DNA of 64,000 nucleotides from Pontederia crassipes (GCA_030549335.1 CM060198.1:64523958-64587957); one strand, 5' to 3'. Counted from the stretch's first letter, positions 40,786-51,730 are shown. The notes: generated by a model not told the origin, from the letters alone. Translations and numbers: made by a program.

Positions 40786-41994
40786 ATCTGGTTGTGTTTT
40801 TTCCCTTTTCTTTATTTTCATTTCTTTATTTTTCCTTTTATTGAGTATGTACCACTTTTCCTTGCCGGCTTAACACTGAGGACAGTGTCTAATTCAAACT
40901 TGGAGGAGTTTGCATTTCATGCATTGTATTCTTCTTTATTTTTCTTTTTATTTTCCTATGTATGCATTTACCAAAAAAAAAGTGAAAAATTGAAAATTTC
41001 CCAAAAATATCATTGCATGCATTTATTTTTGCTACCATCTTACTAACTCTTGTTTTACTGTTTTAATTATCTTTAAGCAACTTTTCAAAGACATGTCGTT
41101 AACTGATGAAATTTGAATGCTTTTCTCTCTTATCACTTGTTATCTTAGTATCAAATTTATGGACTATGTGACTATGCTAAGTAGAATTATGAATGACTAG
41201 ATGACAAAATCATATTCATGCCTTTTTATTTATTTCTTTTAAGTCTTGATAGCAGTAGCCTTCTTATTGACCATATCAAGTACTTTTTGAGCTTATAAAA
41301 AAAAGAATAAAAAGAAGGGTTAGTTAAACCCCAACAATAGAAGAAAAAAAACAAAGTTATGTGTAGGTACAAAAGTGTTATCCGGAATCAAGGTGTGCTC
41401 GGGTAATTAGATCCATAGGGGTTCATGCCTAGCGATCTAAGGGCAACTGTTTTGGGATCCGTCGATCGAAAATCTGTTACATGGACCATCTTGTGAAATA
41501 TGGAGAAGCACAGGAGTACTGAATCGTGGCTAAGTTCGAACTCTTCATTCAGAACCTTGATTGTTCGGGCAAGTAAACTCGAGGGGTGCCTTATCACCTA
41601 TTGCCCTAAGGCCAACTGGTTTGGGAGTCATCAGTCTAAAGCCCACTATATGGACTTCCTTGTGCAATCCTGCTTGAAGATTAGAACTTTTAAAATGATT
41701 GAAAAAAATAAGAAAAAGAAAAAAATTAAGCTCAATTAGTACTTATGTGTTCAATATTAATGCTAGTATTTGACAGATAATTTATTTTTTTACAAGGCTG
41801 AATTTGAGATTGTTTAAATTTGTATAGCATTCAAAACTTTTATGAAGCTAAGTGCATGAAAAATGATGAGATACTGAGTAGTAAGTGTGCAGAAGAACTC
41901 TAAGAGAAAATTAGTCAGTTGATAATGTGGAGCTTATAATGGAACTTTCTTGAGCCTTGTTTTGAATTTTTGCTTGAGGACAAGCAAGACTTTA
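40786..41994 (+). other. 3' non-coding region of the retrotransposon
   Basis: AT-rich with no credible gene. AAACTTGGAGGAGTTTGCAT at about 40900 resembles the polypurine-type boxes common downstream of the last ORF in gypsy elements. The text at 41395-41660 contains two related blocks in roughly direct repeat (GGGCAACTGTTTTGGGATCC and GGCCAACTGGTTTGGGAGTC). Confidence 0.55.
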
Positions 41995-42008
41995 AGCTTG
42001 GGAGAGTT
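41995..42008 (+). other. Polypurine tract
   Basis: AGCTTGGGAGAGTT immediately precedes the 3' LTR start, in the position of a plus-strand primer and similar to the AGCTTGGGGGAG tracts of related elements. Confidence 0.75.
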
Positions 42009-43900
42009 TGATGCATGCAAAATATAACATATTTTATATTATTATTTTTGTTAATTTTTCTATAATTTAATCATAGCATGCATCATTTTATATAATTTTT
42101 AGTCATAATTTTGGATTTATCGATTTTAATTGTTAATTCTTTGAATATTTTAATTGTGTATGGATTAATTAAAATTTGATAATTATTTTGCAGGAAATGT
42201 CGAATACACAATTATCCAAGGGATTATGTTATCGGTCGCAATTCAGTTGCAATATAAATTTTCGATCGCAATTCGATAATCAAAGTTTATCGGCCGAGAA
42301 CTCTGACATCAAAGATCTATCCTTAACCAAGTTTATCGGCCGAGAACATCAAGTTGGGCAAAACACCATATGACTCAAGTTTATCGGCCGCAATCCAAGA
42401 GTTTATTCTTATCGGCCGATATCTTTGGGTATAAAAGCTTATCATTAACCAAGGATTATCGGCCGAGATACAAATAAGAACCTTTATCTTGGGCGCAAAA
42501 CGTCATAACCAATCAAGATTATCGGCCGTAAAAGTCCAACCGTAATGGAGATGATGATGTATCATTGGGAGATAAAGCAATAACAACCTTTATCTTAGGG
42601 GCACAAAACACATCATGCATTGAGTTTATCGGCCGCAAATCAAACATGAATTTTTATCCTCAACCAACAATTTAGCTTCGCGACCGAAAACTCCAATCAT
42701 TGGGCAAGTATCGTGGCCGAGAATTATCAAGAAAAGTTTATCATCAGGTGCTAAACGAATAAAGTTTTATCGTGGTCGAGATTCAAAAGTCAAGTTTATC
42801 TCAAGTTAAAGTCGGCCGTACGATATCACGATCGTGATCAAATTGAAGGCTGTCCGCACCTATAAATAGAGGAGGATGCATCCCAATTGGTGCTTTGAAG
42901 TTTGATTTTCTTCTACAACGAGTCGAGAGTATGCAGGTTTCGACCAGAGAGAGATTTGATCGGACGACTGTTCCAAACGCTCCGACAACATCCGAGGGCC
43001 TTGATTTTATTCTTGGTGCAATTCTTTCAATTATTATTGTTATTTTGTTATTATCTCTCTGCAATTTTATGATGAACTCCATGTTTTAATTATTTTAATT
43101 TTAGGAGATTATTATTGAAGAGAAATTATGTGAACTCGTATTTAATTATTATTGAATTTCTTTTGATCAATTTTTAATTGTGTTTAGTGCTTTTGATTTA
43201 ATTATTTAAATTTTTGAGGTAAGTAATTACCAGTTTGTGGACTACTTAATTTCACATTTTATTTAGTTAAATTAAATGATTTATTATGAAATTAAAAATT
43301 GACATATGTCTAATAACTAGTGTGTGGAGAATTAGATCTGTGTGGTCTGTTAATCTATCCCAGTTTGTGGAGTGATTAATAATTTAGTATTTTCATATTA
43401 ATGCATCTTAATTTTAATTTCATCTGACGAATACTAGTTTGTGGGATTTCAGTTTTGATTAAATTTAAGATAGTTTGATTTACCGGATTAAATAACGGAA
43501 TTACCGGTTTGTGGACTACGTGATGTTAATTATAACTTGAGAAAATTTCTAATCCATCTTAAGACTTGAGAAAATTAATAACTTGAGAAAATTCCTAATC
43601 CATCTTAAGAATTTTAATTTATCTTTTCTGGTTCACATATTTTTTCTTAATTTATTATCATCCTAAGATCAACTTCAACACCATTATTTTATTATTATCT
43701 TATTTTCTCTATTTTTATTTTACAATTTCAAAACTTATTTCCAAAAATCCATGTTTTCCCTCTTTTATTAATTTATAAATTCAGATATTTTATTAATAAT
43801 ATTTCTCGTGGGTTCGACACTATTACTCCTGTTACTATATTACTTGAGCGACTAGTGCACTTGCTAGCGATTTTATTTTGCTACATCATTTTACGCATCA
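42009..43900 (+). repeat. 3' LTR
   Basis: 1892 bp and collinear with the 5' LTR. The main length difference includes a local duplication of CTTGAGAAAATT...CTAATCCATCTTAAGA at about 43540-43615. The TATA box (42861-42868) and the 64-codon ORF (42895-43089) are retained. Confidence 0.93.
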
Positions 43901-45545
43901 AGGGCTCCTTGCGTCGACAAAGCATGTCAGCGCGAGGGAACAAGTAGCCATTTTTTTATTTGTCGTTCGCTGGGACGAGACAAATAGAGACATGTAGAAA
44001 GAGTTCCAGCACTCCGGTGAAATGATATCACGATACTTTCGGAATGTCCTAAAAATAACTTGTTCACTATGTGAGGAGTTCATTGTATTACCTGGTGTAG
44101 ATGTTGGCGTCCATCCAAGAGTGCGAGACTCCCGCAGATTCTATCTATACTTTACAGTGAGTCGTAGTTCGTACGCATAGACATGAAACTTTTTTTGCTA
44201 AAATATTTACTGCATTTGCTTGATGTGTCATTATAGAATGTGCTCGATGCCGTCGACGGAACCCACATCCCCCGCTCATGTGCAAAAGTCAAATGCATTA
44301 CTGTATCAGAATCGTAAGGGATTCCTTTCACAGAACGTGATTGTAGCAGCATCTTTCGATCACACCTTTCTCTTTGTATGTGCCGGTTAGGAGGGCTCAG
44401 CAGGCGATATGAAGATCTTGCGTTGGTGTCTGAAGAGGAATGAATTTCATGTGCCTGATGGTATGATTTTGTAGACCTTACGAGCAAAATACTTCATCTT
44501 CCTCACTAATTCATTGGCCTAACTTTGTTTAAAAATCCCGACATTGGAAAGTACTATCTGGTAGATTCCGGTTATGCAAATTCCGATAAGTTCATAGCAC
44601 CATATTGGGGTGGGAGGTATCATATGTGGACCTTTACAGAGAATACCCCAGCAGGTCGGTATCGTGATGCGAAGGATATTTTTAGTCATAGACATGCGCA
44701 GCTGCGAAACTATGTAGAAAAGTTATTCAAAATTTTGAAAAAAGATTTAGGTTGCTTCGTAGCCCCATCCAGTATCCATTGAAGCTACAAAAGTATATCG
44801 TCATCGCCTGTTGCATCATACACAATTTGGTCAGGCATCATGCCGGAGATGACAAATACTTCAACTTGACTATTTTGCCAGAACCTGAAGAGGTACGTGC
44901 GGGTGACCTATTGCCTTCTATGCCCGCCTCTACGACTGAGAAAACTAGAGGCGACATGATGCGGGATGGGATAGCTTCTAGGATTTGGGCTGATCATCGC
45001 AGGCGTAAAAGTAAGAATTTTGTTAACTTTGAAGTACGAGTTACACATCTTTTTCACATATAATGATCCATGTAACTACATCATATTCAAGCCAATTAAG
45101 TTAGAGTTACTTGTCGACTTAAGTTCCAGTTGGGTTATTGTTTCTGGCCGACTTTGTGTTTGCTTCTCTCCCTTTCTCTCTCTCGTAGTCTCTTTAATTT
45201 TATGTCAACAAGTAGTGTTCATAGTTATTTTTCTATGCATTACGTTTATGTGGACAACACAAGACAATTGAACACTTTCGTTGTAGAAGCACTCATTATT
45301 TCATCAATCGCAGGACCCAGTACGTTGTGACATCTGAATTGATGTAGTGAAGTTGATGTATTACTTTGCTTCCTATTTTGTTTGTTTCTCCATATTTACT
45401 AATATCATACCTGGTTCGGACATGTTAACGTTTCTATGGAAGACTTTTCAGAAGGTTTAAGTTTCTTACAATCATATTTGTTTGCAATTTACTTATGAAG
45501 AGAGTAATATTGAAATTGCAGGATCTGAAGACACCGAGAGTTAGC

Positions 45546-45893
45546 ATGTCAACGAGAAAATATTATGCTATCTACGAAGGTCGCAATACCGGTGTATTTG
45601 ACACGTGGGCAGATTGTCAAGTGCTAGGTTATCGTGGTTGTGCGTATAAGAAATTCGATAGCTACGATGCCACCACTTCTTCTTTGTAAAGTTACTTTAG
45701 TATGCATTCTTCTGAACCATGTACTAATATCTCTATGAAGTCTGCAGCGCCCGAGATTATTGAAGCCGAGGACAATGTCTCTTATGTGAACTGCAGATGC
45801 AAGTGTAGAGTTAATGTGTTGCTGCTAGCGCTTAGTGTTGCAATTTCATACGTACTGGGTTTCTACATTGGAAAGTGTTGTAAGGATGCTTGA
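45546..45893 (+). pseudogene. Third Harbinger ORF: RNase H1-type hybrid-binding domain plus membrane segment
   Basis: It begins at ATG 45546 and shows an N-terminal domain STRKYYAIYEGRNTGVFDTW ... ADCQVLGYRGCAYKKFDSYD. This matches the hybrid-binding domain at the N-terminus of eukaryotic RNase H1, also called the viroplasmin-type domain: KYYAxxxGRxxG, W..C, GYxGxxxKKF. In RNase H1 this domain binds RNA/DNA hybrids. No RNase H catalytic domain follows. After a single TAA (45687-45689) the same frame continues to 45893 with an acidic linker, a Cys-rich CRCKCRVN, a hydrophobic segment of about 20 residues (VLLLALSVAISYVLGFYIG) and a short tail KCCKDA. The TTG TAA AGT context fits one nonsense mutation in a gene of about 115 codons, though a real stop is possible. 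It lies about 215 bp after the transposase, on the same strand, before the element end. A possible acceptor (TTGCAG) is at about 45522. Confidence 0.6.
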
Positions 45894-46510
45894 GCGACTG
45901 AAGAACTCGTACTTGTGATACTTCTGTTTGCATACTTCTGTGTGATGTGGGACTCTGATGTTCTAAGAATGGATTATTGTTGTGTGTGTATTTAGGACAA
46001 TGTAGTAGTACTCGCATGTCGCTTAGTAGGGGTACTTGCGTAATGTTTTAATCATGTTAACATGCCTGTTTTGTGATGTTCTCACAATATTAGAACTACT
46101 TTCCGTACGTTATTGCATTTTTTTGGATGGTCGTTGTATCTTACTGGTCATTGTTATCTGTTATGTGTGTGTAGTTCTATTCGTCTGTGCATAATCGATG
46201 CCATTCTTTCCTATATACGCACATATCGTGTCCAGGCATTCGCGACATTTTTTTTCATGAGGTAACGAGTATTGCTTCAGTACCGCTATCGAAATTATTT
46301 CCGCGCAGAATAATATAGTGGTTGTTCGTTTTTCCCTCGCGCGTTTAAAGGTCGAAACTTTCTCCAAACGCCCCCCAGAACAATTTCAAATTATCCTGTC
46401 AAATCAAACTAAAAGTTCTCCAATCTATGAGAACTTTGCCAAACGCCTCAAGTGGACTTTGACGTCAAATCCGGGAGTTCGCGAGAACTGGAAATCCAAA
46501 GTTCTCGCTT
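45894..46510 (+). other. Harbinger 3' terminal region
   Basis: No further ORF with a domain. GTTCTCC/GAGAAC inverted words and CCAAACGCC motifs at 46370-46500 suggest the element end, but two candidates compete. Confidence 0.45.
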
Positions 46511-47163
46511 TGCCTGGTTGGGAACAAAATGTGAGAATAACGCGTTTTGTTTCCAAAAGTTCCTGTCACGTGACCTTCGCCCGGAAAGAAGGCAAGAACG
46601 TTTATTTTTTTTCAACTTCTTGTCACATCAACCGCAATCTTTGACTTTTTTAAAAAATTTCATCTATTTTTAGTTGTTTTATAATTTATGTATATATAAT
46701 TTAGAATATATTAATACATTATTAGGGATATTATAACATAATTTATTAAATGTTATTAATAAAAAATTATAAAATAATTAGTTCTAATAATTAATAAATA
46801 TTTTATTAATTAAACTAGTCAATTATTTTTTTTAAAAAAATTATATTATATTTGGATATCGTAAATTATAATATTAATAATATTTAAAAGATTTAATCAA
46901 AATAAATAAAAATAATATTAATAATATAATGATTTATGCAAATTATAATATTAATAACATATTCTTATTTACTATAATTTTATACCTCATAAAATAATAA
47001 ATTATATTCTTAGTTCTTATTTTTTGTTCAAACACCCACTAAAACTTATCCATTACATTAATTTTTTAAATCCTCATCATTATATTTTTTTCATCCAAAC
47101 ACCAATCCAAATTTTTCTATCAAATCAATTAATTCTGGAGAATTCAATTTCTCCTGCCAAACG
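46511..47163 (+). mobile_element. MITE family R1, copy 3
   Basis: The AT-rich core (46680-47030) matches copies 1 and 2. The left end reads TGCCTGGTTGGGAACAAAATG and the right end, in reverse complement, TGCGTTTGGCAGGAGAAATTG. GCTT occurs directly outside both ends, which suggests a short target duplication, although a 3-bp duplication is usual for PIF-type elements. No coding capacity. Confidence 0.6.
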
Positions 47164-47790
47164 CAGCTTATTTGAAATTTTGTAAATTGTAACTTTGTTC
47201 CTTCCAGCTACTTGCTGACCGTGCTCCATGATAAATGATCTCTTGAGCCACAAAAATAAAAAAAGAAAAGAAAGGAAAGAAGAATAATAAGACAAAAAGA
47301 AAGAGAAGGAATAAGATCCAAGAACATGCATGCATTCATTTTGTCAGGAACAGCAACAAAAGCTGATTGCAATCAACTCCTCCACAAGATCATTGCAGAG
47401 GGAGTTTGCATGGAAAGGAAAGAACAATTCATGGGCGGGTGACCAATCCAACTTGTTCACCTCTGCCCCCCTCCTTTCTTTCTCTCTCATTTCATCATAA
47501 AAAAGAAGACATATTTCCATATCAAGCATTCCATATTTTTGTCCTCAGCCTTCTTCTGAGAACAAAATAGAAAATGCAAACCCCAAGAAAAAAAAAGTTA
47601 AAAACACAAAAGAAAACAAGATTTTAAGGGACAGTAAGTTAGCAAAGACCCAATGTCATGTTGAGGGCCATTTCAAAAGAGAGGCCCTCCATGTCAGAAC
47701 AGTGTGGTTTGTTCTGTAGGACTCAATGGAAGTAGTGAACTGCTAGTGGAGTTAGCTGCCGCAGTTGGTGTAATAGGACTGCAGCAGAGC
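47164..47790. other. Expansin 3' flank
   Basis: The region includes the presumed 3' UTR of the minus-strand expansin gene. No separate gene is recognised. Confidence 0.55.
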
Positions 47791-48701
47791 TCAGAACTGG
47801 CCGCCGGAGTACGTCTGTCCAAAGCCCCAGTTGGACGGCGCGACGTTCGTGGAGGTGAGGCAGCGGCCGTCGCTGGTGGTGACCTTGAAGGAGAGGGACT
47901 GCCCGTCGACGTAGCTGTTGCTCTGCCAGTTCTGGCCCCAGTTCCGGCTCATGGCCTGCCACCCGGTCTTTGACCCTTTGATCGACACGGCCACCACGTC
48001 GCCGGCGCCGCCCACGTTGGTGATGAGCACCAGGTTGAAGTAGGAGTGGCCGTTAATGGTGAACCTGATGCCTCCCTTTTTCACACAGGACACCCTGCAA
48101 GAAACCGACGTTTAATGATCAGAGCTGGAAAGATACTTGCAAATAAGGAGCGTTAGTAGCTTAGTCTAAATGAGAGTTCTCACCTTCTGTACTGAACTGG
48201 GACGATGCCTGCTCTGTACTGTGCAATGTGCTGGAAAACTGGCTGAGAGAGATCGAAATGGTGGCGGGGAGGGTTGCACCACCCTCCGTTGTCACTCGGG
48301 AGAGCATTGTTCGGCGGGCAGAAGTTGGTCGCCGTCACTATGATCGATCCCCCGAGGCACGATCCCTGTGCGTTCACGCATTTGATCTCAAAGCAGGCTC
48401 CGCAGCTGAGACCATTGTTGAACATAGCAGTGCTGAGCGCAGCTGTGTTAGTTCCGTAGCCTTGGCTGTACAGATTACCGTAGCCACAAGCTCCGCCTGT
48501 AGCAGAAATTGGTGTCAGACCTCGGTGCAGGGTAAAAAGATGCAATGGATGAAGTCTACAGTTAAGGAGCGTACCCATTGTTCCTGAAGCATCACTGCCT
48601 CCATAGAAGGTCGCATGCGCGTCAATCCAGCCGCCAACGTTCCCACTGACAGCTCTAACCATGAACAGCAGGGCAAACAGGGAGAAGCCAGAAAACTCCA
48701 T
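47791..48701 (-). CDS. EXPA: Alpha-expansin (EXPA)
   Basis: Three exons on the minus strand, 48701-48575, 48496-48184 and 48094-47791, joined by GT-AG introns, encode 247 residues, the usual alpha-expansin length. Residues 1-20 ([20 protein letters not shown]) form a signal peptide, so the product is secreted to the cell wall. There it loosens cellulose/xyloglucan contacts at acidic pH without hydrolysis. Domain 1 shows [34 protein letters not shown] with conserved Cys, the alpha-type insertion WCNPPR (115-120) and the HFD motif (122-124) whose Asp is essential. Domain 2, the cellulose-binding module, has the aromatic stretch [18 protein letters not shown] and ends [13 protein letters not shown]. 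All key residues I can check are present, so it should be functional. The intron between GTMG and GACG is at a family-conserved place. The 3' exon is GC-rich. Confidence 0.96.
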
Positions 48702-48798
48702 GGGCTTGAAATAAAACAAGCAGCAAGGAGTTGAAGGCAGAAAAGAAGAGCTCGGGCACTGCCAGAGGGAGATGAGGAATGTGGAGGAAGGTGAGGTA

Positions 48799-48808
48799 GA
48801 TTTATAGA
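48799..48808 (-). promoter_or_regulatory. Likely TATA box of the expansin gene
   Basis: On the minus strand it reads TCTATAAATC, about 100 bp upstream of the ATG, which leaves room for a 5' UTR of some 70 bp. Confidence 0.65.
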
Positions 48809-48841
48809 CCTGGAGAGAGAGAAATGTAGTGTAGGGCCACA

Positions 48842-49345
48842 TTTAAAAAATATACATGAGAAAAATATGAAGGCTTGAATGGCTCGTTGAGGAGTAGTAT
48901 CTTAACAACCAACTGAAACCAAAGTGTTCAGTAACAAGTTACAGATGACAGCAAACTTTTCTGTGCTTTGTTTTGAGCACCATTTTTTTTTTTCCATGTT
49001 GCTGTTGCTATCTGACTTTTGACCTACTGTTTACTCTGATCAAACTTTGAGGCTGAGAGCTGAGTGAGATCCTTGTAACTTGTGACTCAACAGAGGATCA
49101 CATATAATTTATACTCAGAGTATATAATTTTTTTCTTTTCAGAAGATGGCAATATCATAAGTAAAGCAAAAAGGAAAGAGAGCACCGCGGCTCCTTTTTC
49201 TGCTGTTTCTATAGCCGAATTCTCTGAATCTTATCCTCTGCACAAAATAGAGGTGGCCATTTTGGTGCAGAGAGGCATTTTAGCACATAACACAAACTTT
49301 GCAGTTGTAAAGCACAAAGCTTGGAACTTGCGGCAATATCTTGAC
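48842..49345. other. Expansin upstream region
   Basis: Presumed promoter of the minus-strand expansin. No recognisable gene on either strand. Confidence 0.5.
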
Positions 49346-49353
49346 AGTTGCTC

Positions 49354-49898
49354 GACCCGACCCGTGATCAAATCCGGCCGAGTTTGGCCGGGTCGGATTG
49401 GGTCGGGTTTCAAATTTTTTTGAGACGACCCGACCCAATCCGGGCCGGGTTAGGTCGGGTCGAATGGTCGGGTTATTCGACCACCTTTTTTTTTTTAATT
49501 TTTCCTTTTTAATTTTTAATATAAAAAGAATTTATTATTTTATTTTAAATATGAAATAAAGTATTTTTAGGCATAAAAATATTGTTTTAAATATCTACCT
49601 ATTATTATCTATTTAAAATATATTTTTATATTTTTTTTTAAATTTTAAATGGTATAAAATACTTAAATTAAATAAAAAATATTTAAAATTCAAAAAAATA
49701 AAAATAAAAAACTCGGGTTGACGGATCGGATCGGATCAAATCGGGTTAGAAAAATTTAATCCAAACCCGACCCGACCCGACCGGGTGGATCGGATCGGGT
49801 CAAATCGAGTTGGAAAAATCCAACCCGAACCCGACCCGACCCCCAACCCGACCCAACCCAAAAGGGGTCGGGTCGGGTTGGATACTCGGGTTCACCCT
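49354..49898. mobile_element. CCCGA-rich hAT-like non-autonomous element
   Basis: A perfect 8-bp duplication, AGTTGCTC, flanks it (49346-49353 and 49899-49906). Both ends are packed with GACCCGACCC / GGGTCGGGT words in opposite orientations around an AT-rich middle. The right terminus reads AGGGTGAACCCGAG in reverse complement. The left starts directly with GACCCGACCCG, so the termini are not matched inverted repeats. No ORF. Confidence 0.75.
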
Positions 49899-49906
49899 AG
49901 TTGCTC

Positions 49907-51722
49907 TTTTTGGTCTGCTGTTTGCAAAGCTGATCAGATGTGAAAAAGAAGCTAAATCTATTACTTTCTTTTTCTTCAACCTTTAACAGAAAAAAACTAC
50001 AGCTTCCACTGAATCATGGCAAATACACAACTTTAACAACACATAGTGGGAACAGTTTAAGTTAGTACGCTTGCTGCCACCTAATCCAATTCCTTTGTGG
50101 CAGATGTTGATTTAATGCCATATCTCAGTTAAGGAGTTCATCACATATAATTAGCTTCCAACTTCATAGCAAGCAGGTTTGCACAAGCAAATTTATTGTT
50201 GGGAGCTTCCATAACAAATTTTTTCTTACTGAAAACTTCGATACTCATATCCACATGGGTCTGGTAGCCTTTAATTTGATATCAGTCAGTTCTAATCACT
50301 AAATTATCAGGCCATGGCAGTTGGGAATTGATGCCTTGACTTTAAATTCTTAAAGCAATCACTGACGTAGTTAACAACAACATGGTAAGAATATTATAAT
50401 AAACCCCATCATTAGACAAGCCCCTGATCTCTCAATTTGCAGCATCATTAAAGTCGGATCAAAGTAGGTTGCATGTGGCAAACTGAGTAGCTTAAAAGGC
50501 GATCGATGATGTGAACATTTAGCTTTTGATCATTGTGCTTAATTTATGACTAGTTCTTCCCCTCTTCTCTTGGCAATCTCTCTCCTTTTCGTCAATTCTT
50601 AGCTGTAACCTTTTCAGAACTTCTATGTTTTCATGAGAAAGGCACATGGAGCGGGAAATTGCACATCCTTAATTTTTTTTTTGTTATCTTTTGGCAATCT
50701 GAAACTTCTGAATATAAACCTTCGACAGTTACATCAAAACCGTTCATTTCTGCAACAAATCTCAATAGAAATAGAAAAATGGTTATCCACGTACTGATCA
50801 GTGCCGACTGACTGGAGAAATAGTTAAGAAAAAAAAACTTTTGCTGATCTATCGCCACTCCCAATGTGGAACTCATTAGAATAACCACCTGGCTGGATCT
50901 GTTCTTCTGTAATTCTTCCTTATCAACACATCTGATCAGTATAAAGAAACAGATAACAAGTTTAGGTCAACGGTTTGGTCAGGGGATCAGGAACGTGCTT
51001 TGCTCGTCAAGATGAATTGACGCTGACTTCTCAGATTTCTATGTGCTGCTTCGGTTCTTGATCGCTAATGGCGTCGTCTGTCATAATTGCCAGTCCAACT
51101 TAGATCTAGTTCGTACAGGGAGACCAGCAGTTGCGAGTTGTGTGCACTGTGTGCAGTATTCTACTCCATGTGGTACGAACTTGCCAAAATTTTACTCCAC
51201 GAAGAATGTTGAGAAGACTTGGACATCACGAATCGTCTTCCAAAGTCCATTTTGTATGCACTTTTGCACCGTCACGAGAGCAAATCGTAACATGTATTGT
51301 TCTTTTTGTTATTAGGTTAGTACGAGTTAATTAAATTAATTGTATATAGACATCTTAATGTTGGAGTGATTTGTCACCAGCTAAAAAGTTTGATTGATTT
51401 GTATGCCTTGTATCAGGTTTACGTAGTATAGTAGCTAAATAATCCCAGCGTGTTACATAAGGTAGCTTGGGCTAATTAAAATTTAATGACTTTCCATTTT
51501 TTTTTACTGCGCATTAGAAATTAATGACATAGATACCTCATGTAATAATAATAATATAAAATCATAAGAAAGAATCCTTATATCTCAAGATAAGTTGGTG
51601 TGGTGAGAATCCTTATATCTCAAGATAAGTTGGTGTGGTGCATGTGGCATCTGTCCGAATAATTTTACAAATTGCAAAATGGAATTTAATTCTCTTGATA
51701 GAATAAATTCAAGCAAATCCCA
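49907..51722. other. Intergenic DNA, no gene recognised
   Basis: Mixed composition with short ORFs lacking domains. A 35-bp unit is duplicated in tandem at 51571-51640. Confidence 0.55.
51571..51640. repeat. Tandem duplication, 35-bp unit
   Basis: AGAATCCTTATATCTCAAGA through GTTGGTGTGGTG is present twice with no visible difference. Confidence 0.95.
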
Positions 51723-51730
51723 CTAGAAAC

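Larger units (their letters stand above)
33086..43900 (+). mobile_element. Ty3/gypsy-type LTR retrotransposon, non-autonomous (no pol), 10,815 bp
   Basis: Both LTRs begin TGATGCATGC and end GCATCA. A perfect 5-bp target duplication, AGGGC, is at 33081-33085 and 43901-43905. A primer-binding site and a polypurine tract are in the expected places. The order is LTR, 1.9-kb leader, gag, spacer, ATHILA-like ORF2, 3' non-coding, LTR. No protease, reverse transcriptase, RNase H or integrase is found in any frame; the gag frame ends just where pol would normally follow. The tRNA-Asp-like PBS and the gag and ORF2 types suggest the Athila/Tat side of Ty3/gypsy. Replication would need proteins from a related element. 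Confidence 0.92.
32827..45330 (+). pseudogene. PIF/Harbinger DDE transposase, split by a retrotransposon
   Basis: The ORF starts at 32827 and runs open to 33085, where the LTR element begins. It resumes in the same frame at 43906 (ELLVSRG before the insertion, ASTKHVSAREQVAIF after it). The DDE superfamily endonuclease core is recognisable: first Asp in VDGTHIP (about 44250), second in LVDSGY (about 44570), Glu in YVEKLFKILKK (about 44720). Then follow the YPLKLQKYIVIACCIIHNLV block and a basic C-terminus. Introns are likely at about 44150-44235, 44460-44520 and 45011-45313; the last gives a short final exon ending at TGA 45328-45330. Damage: TAG at 43995, a frameshift near 44300, TAG at 44388 where the family has Trp (GWEGSA), and a 1-nt frameshift in the A-run near 44740. 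The element encoded its own mobilising enzyme but cannot now make it. Confidence 0.88.
29588..46470 (+). mobile_element. PIF/Harbinger transposon, decayed, with a nested LTR retrotransposon
   Basis: Defined by its two signature genes in the same orientation, a MYB/SANT-like DNA-binding protein and a DDE_4-type transposase, plus a third ORF. The left end is placed at GGGTGTGTTTGGATAGG, just after TTAT; PIF/Harbinger elements target TWA. The right end is uncertain: inverted CCAAACGCC motifs occur at about 46371 and 46441, next to MITE R1 copy 3. Without the 10.8-kb retroelement the transposon would be roughly 6 kb, a plausible size. Every ORF has stops or frameshifts, so it is no longer autonomous. 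Confidence 0.75.

Noticed and set aside
47704-47973. Plus-strand ORF of 89 codons
   Set aside because: Antisense shadow of expansin exon 3.
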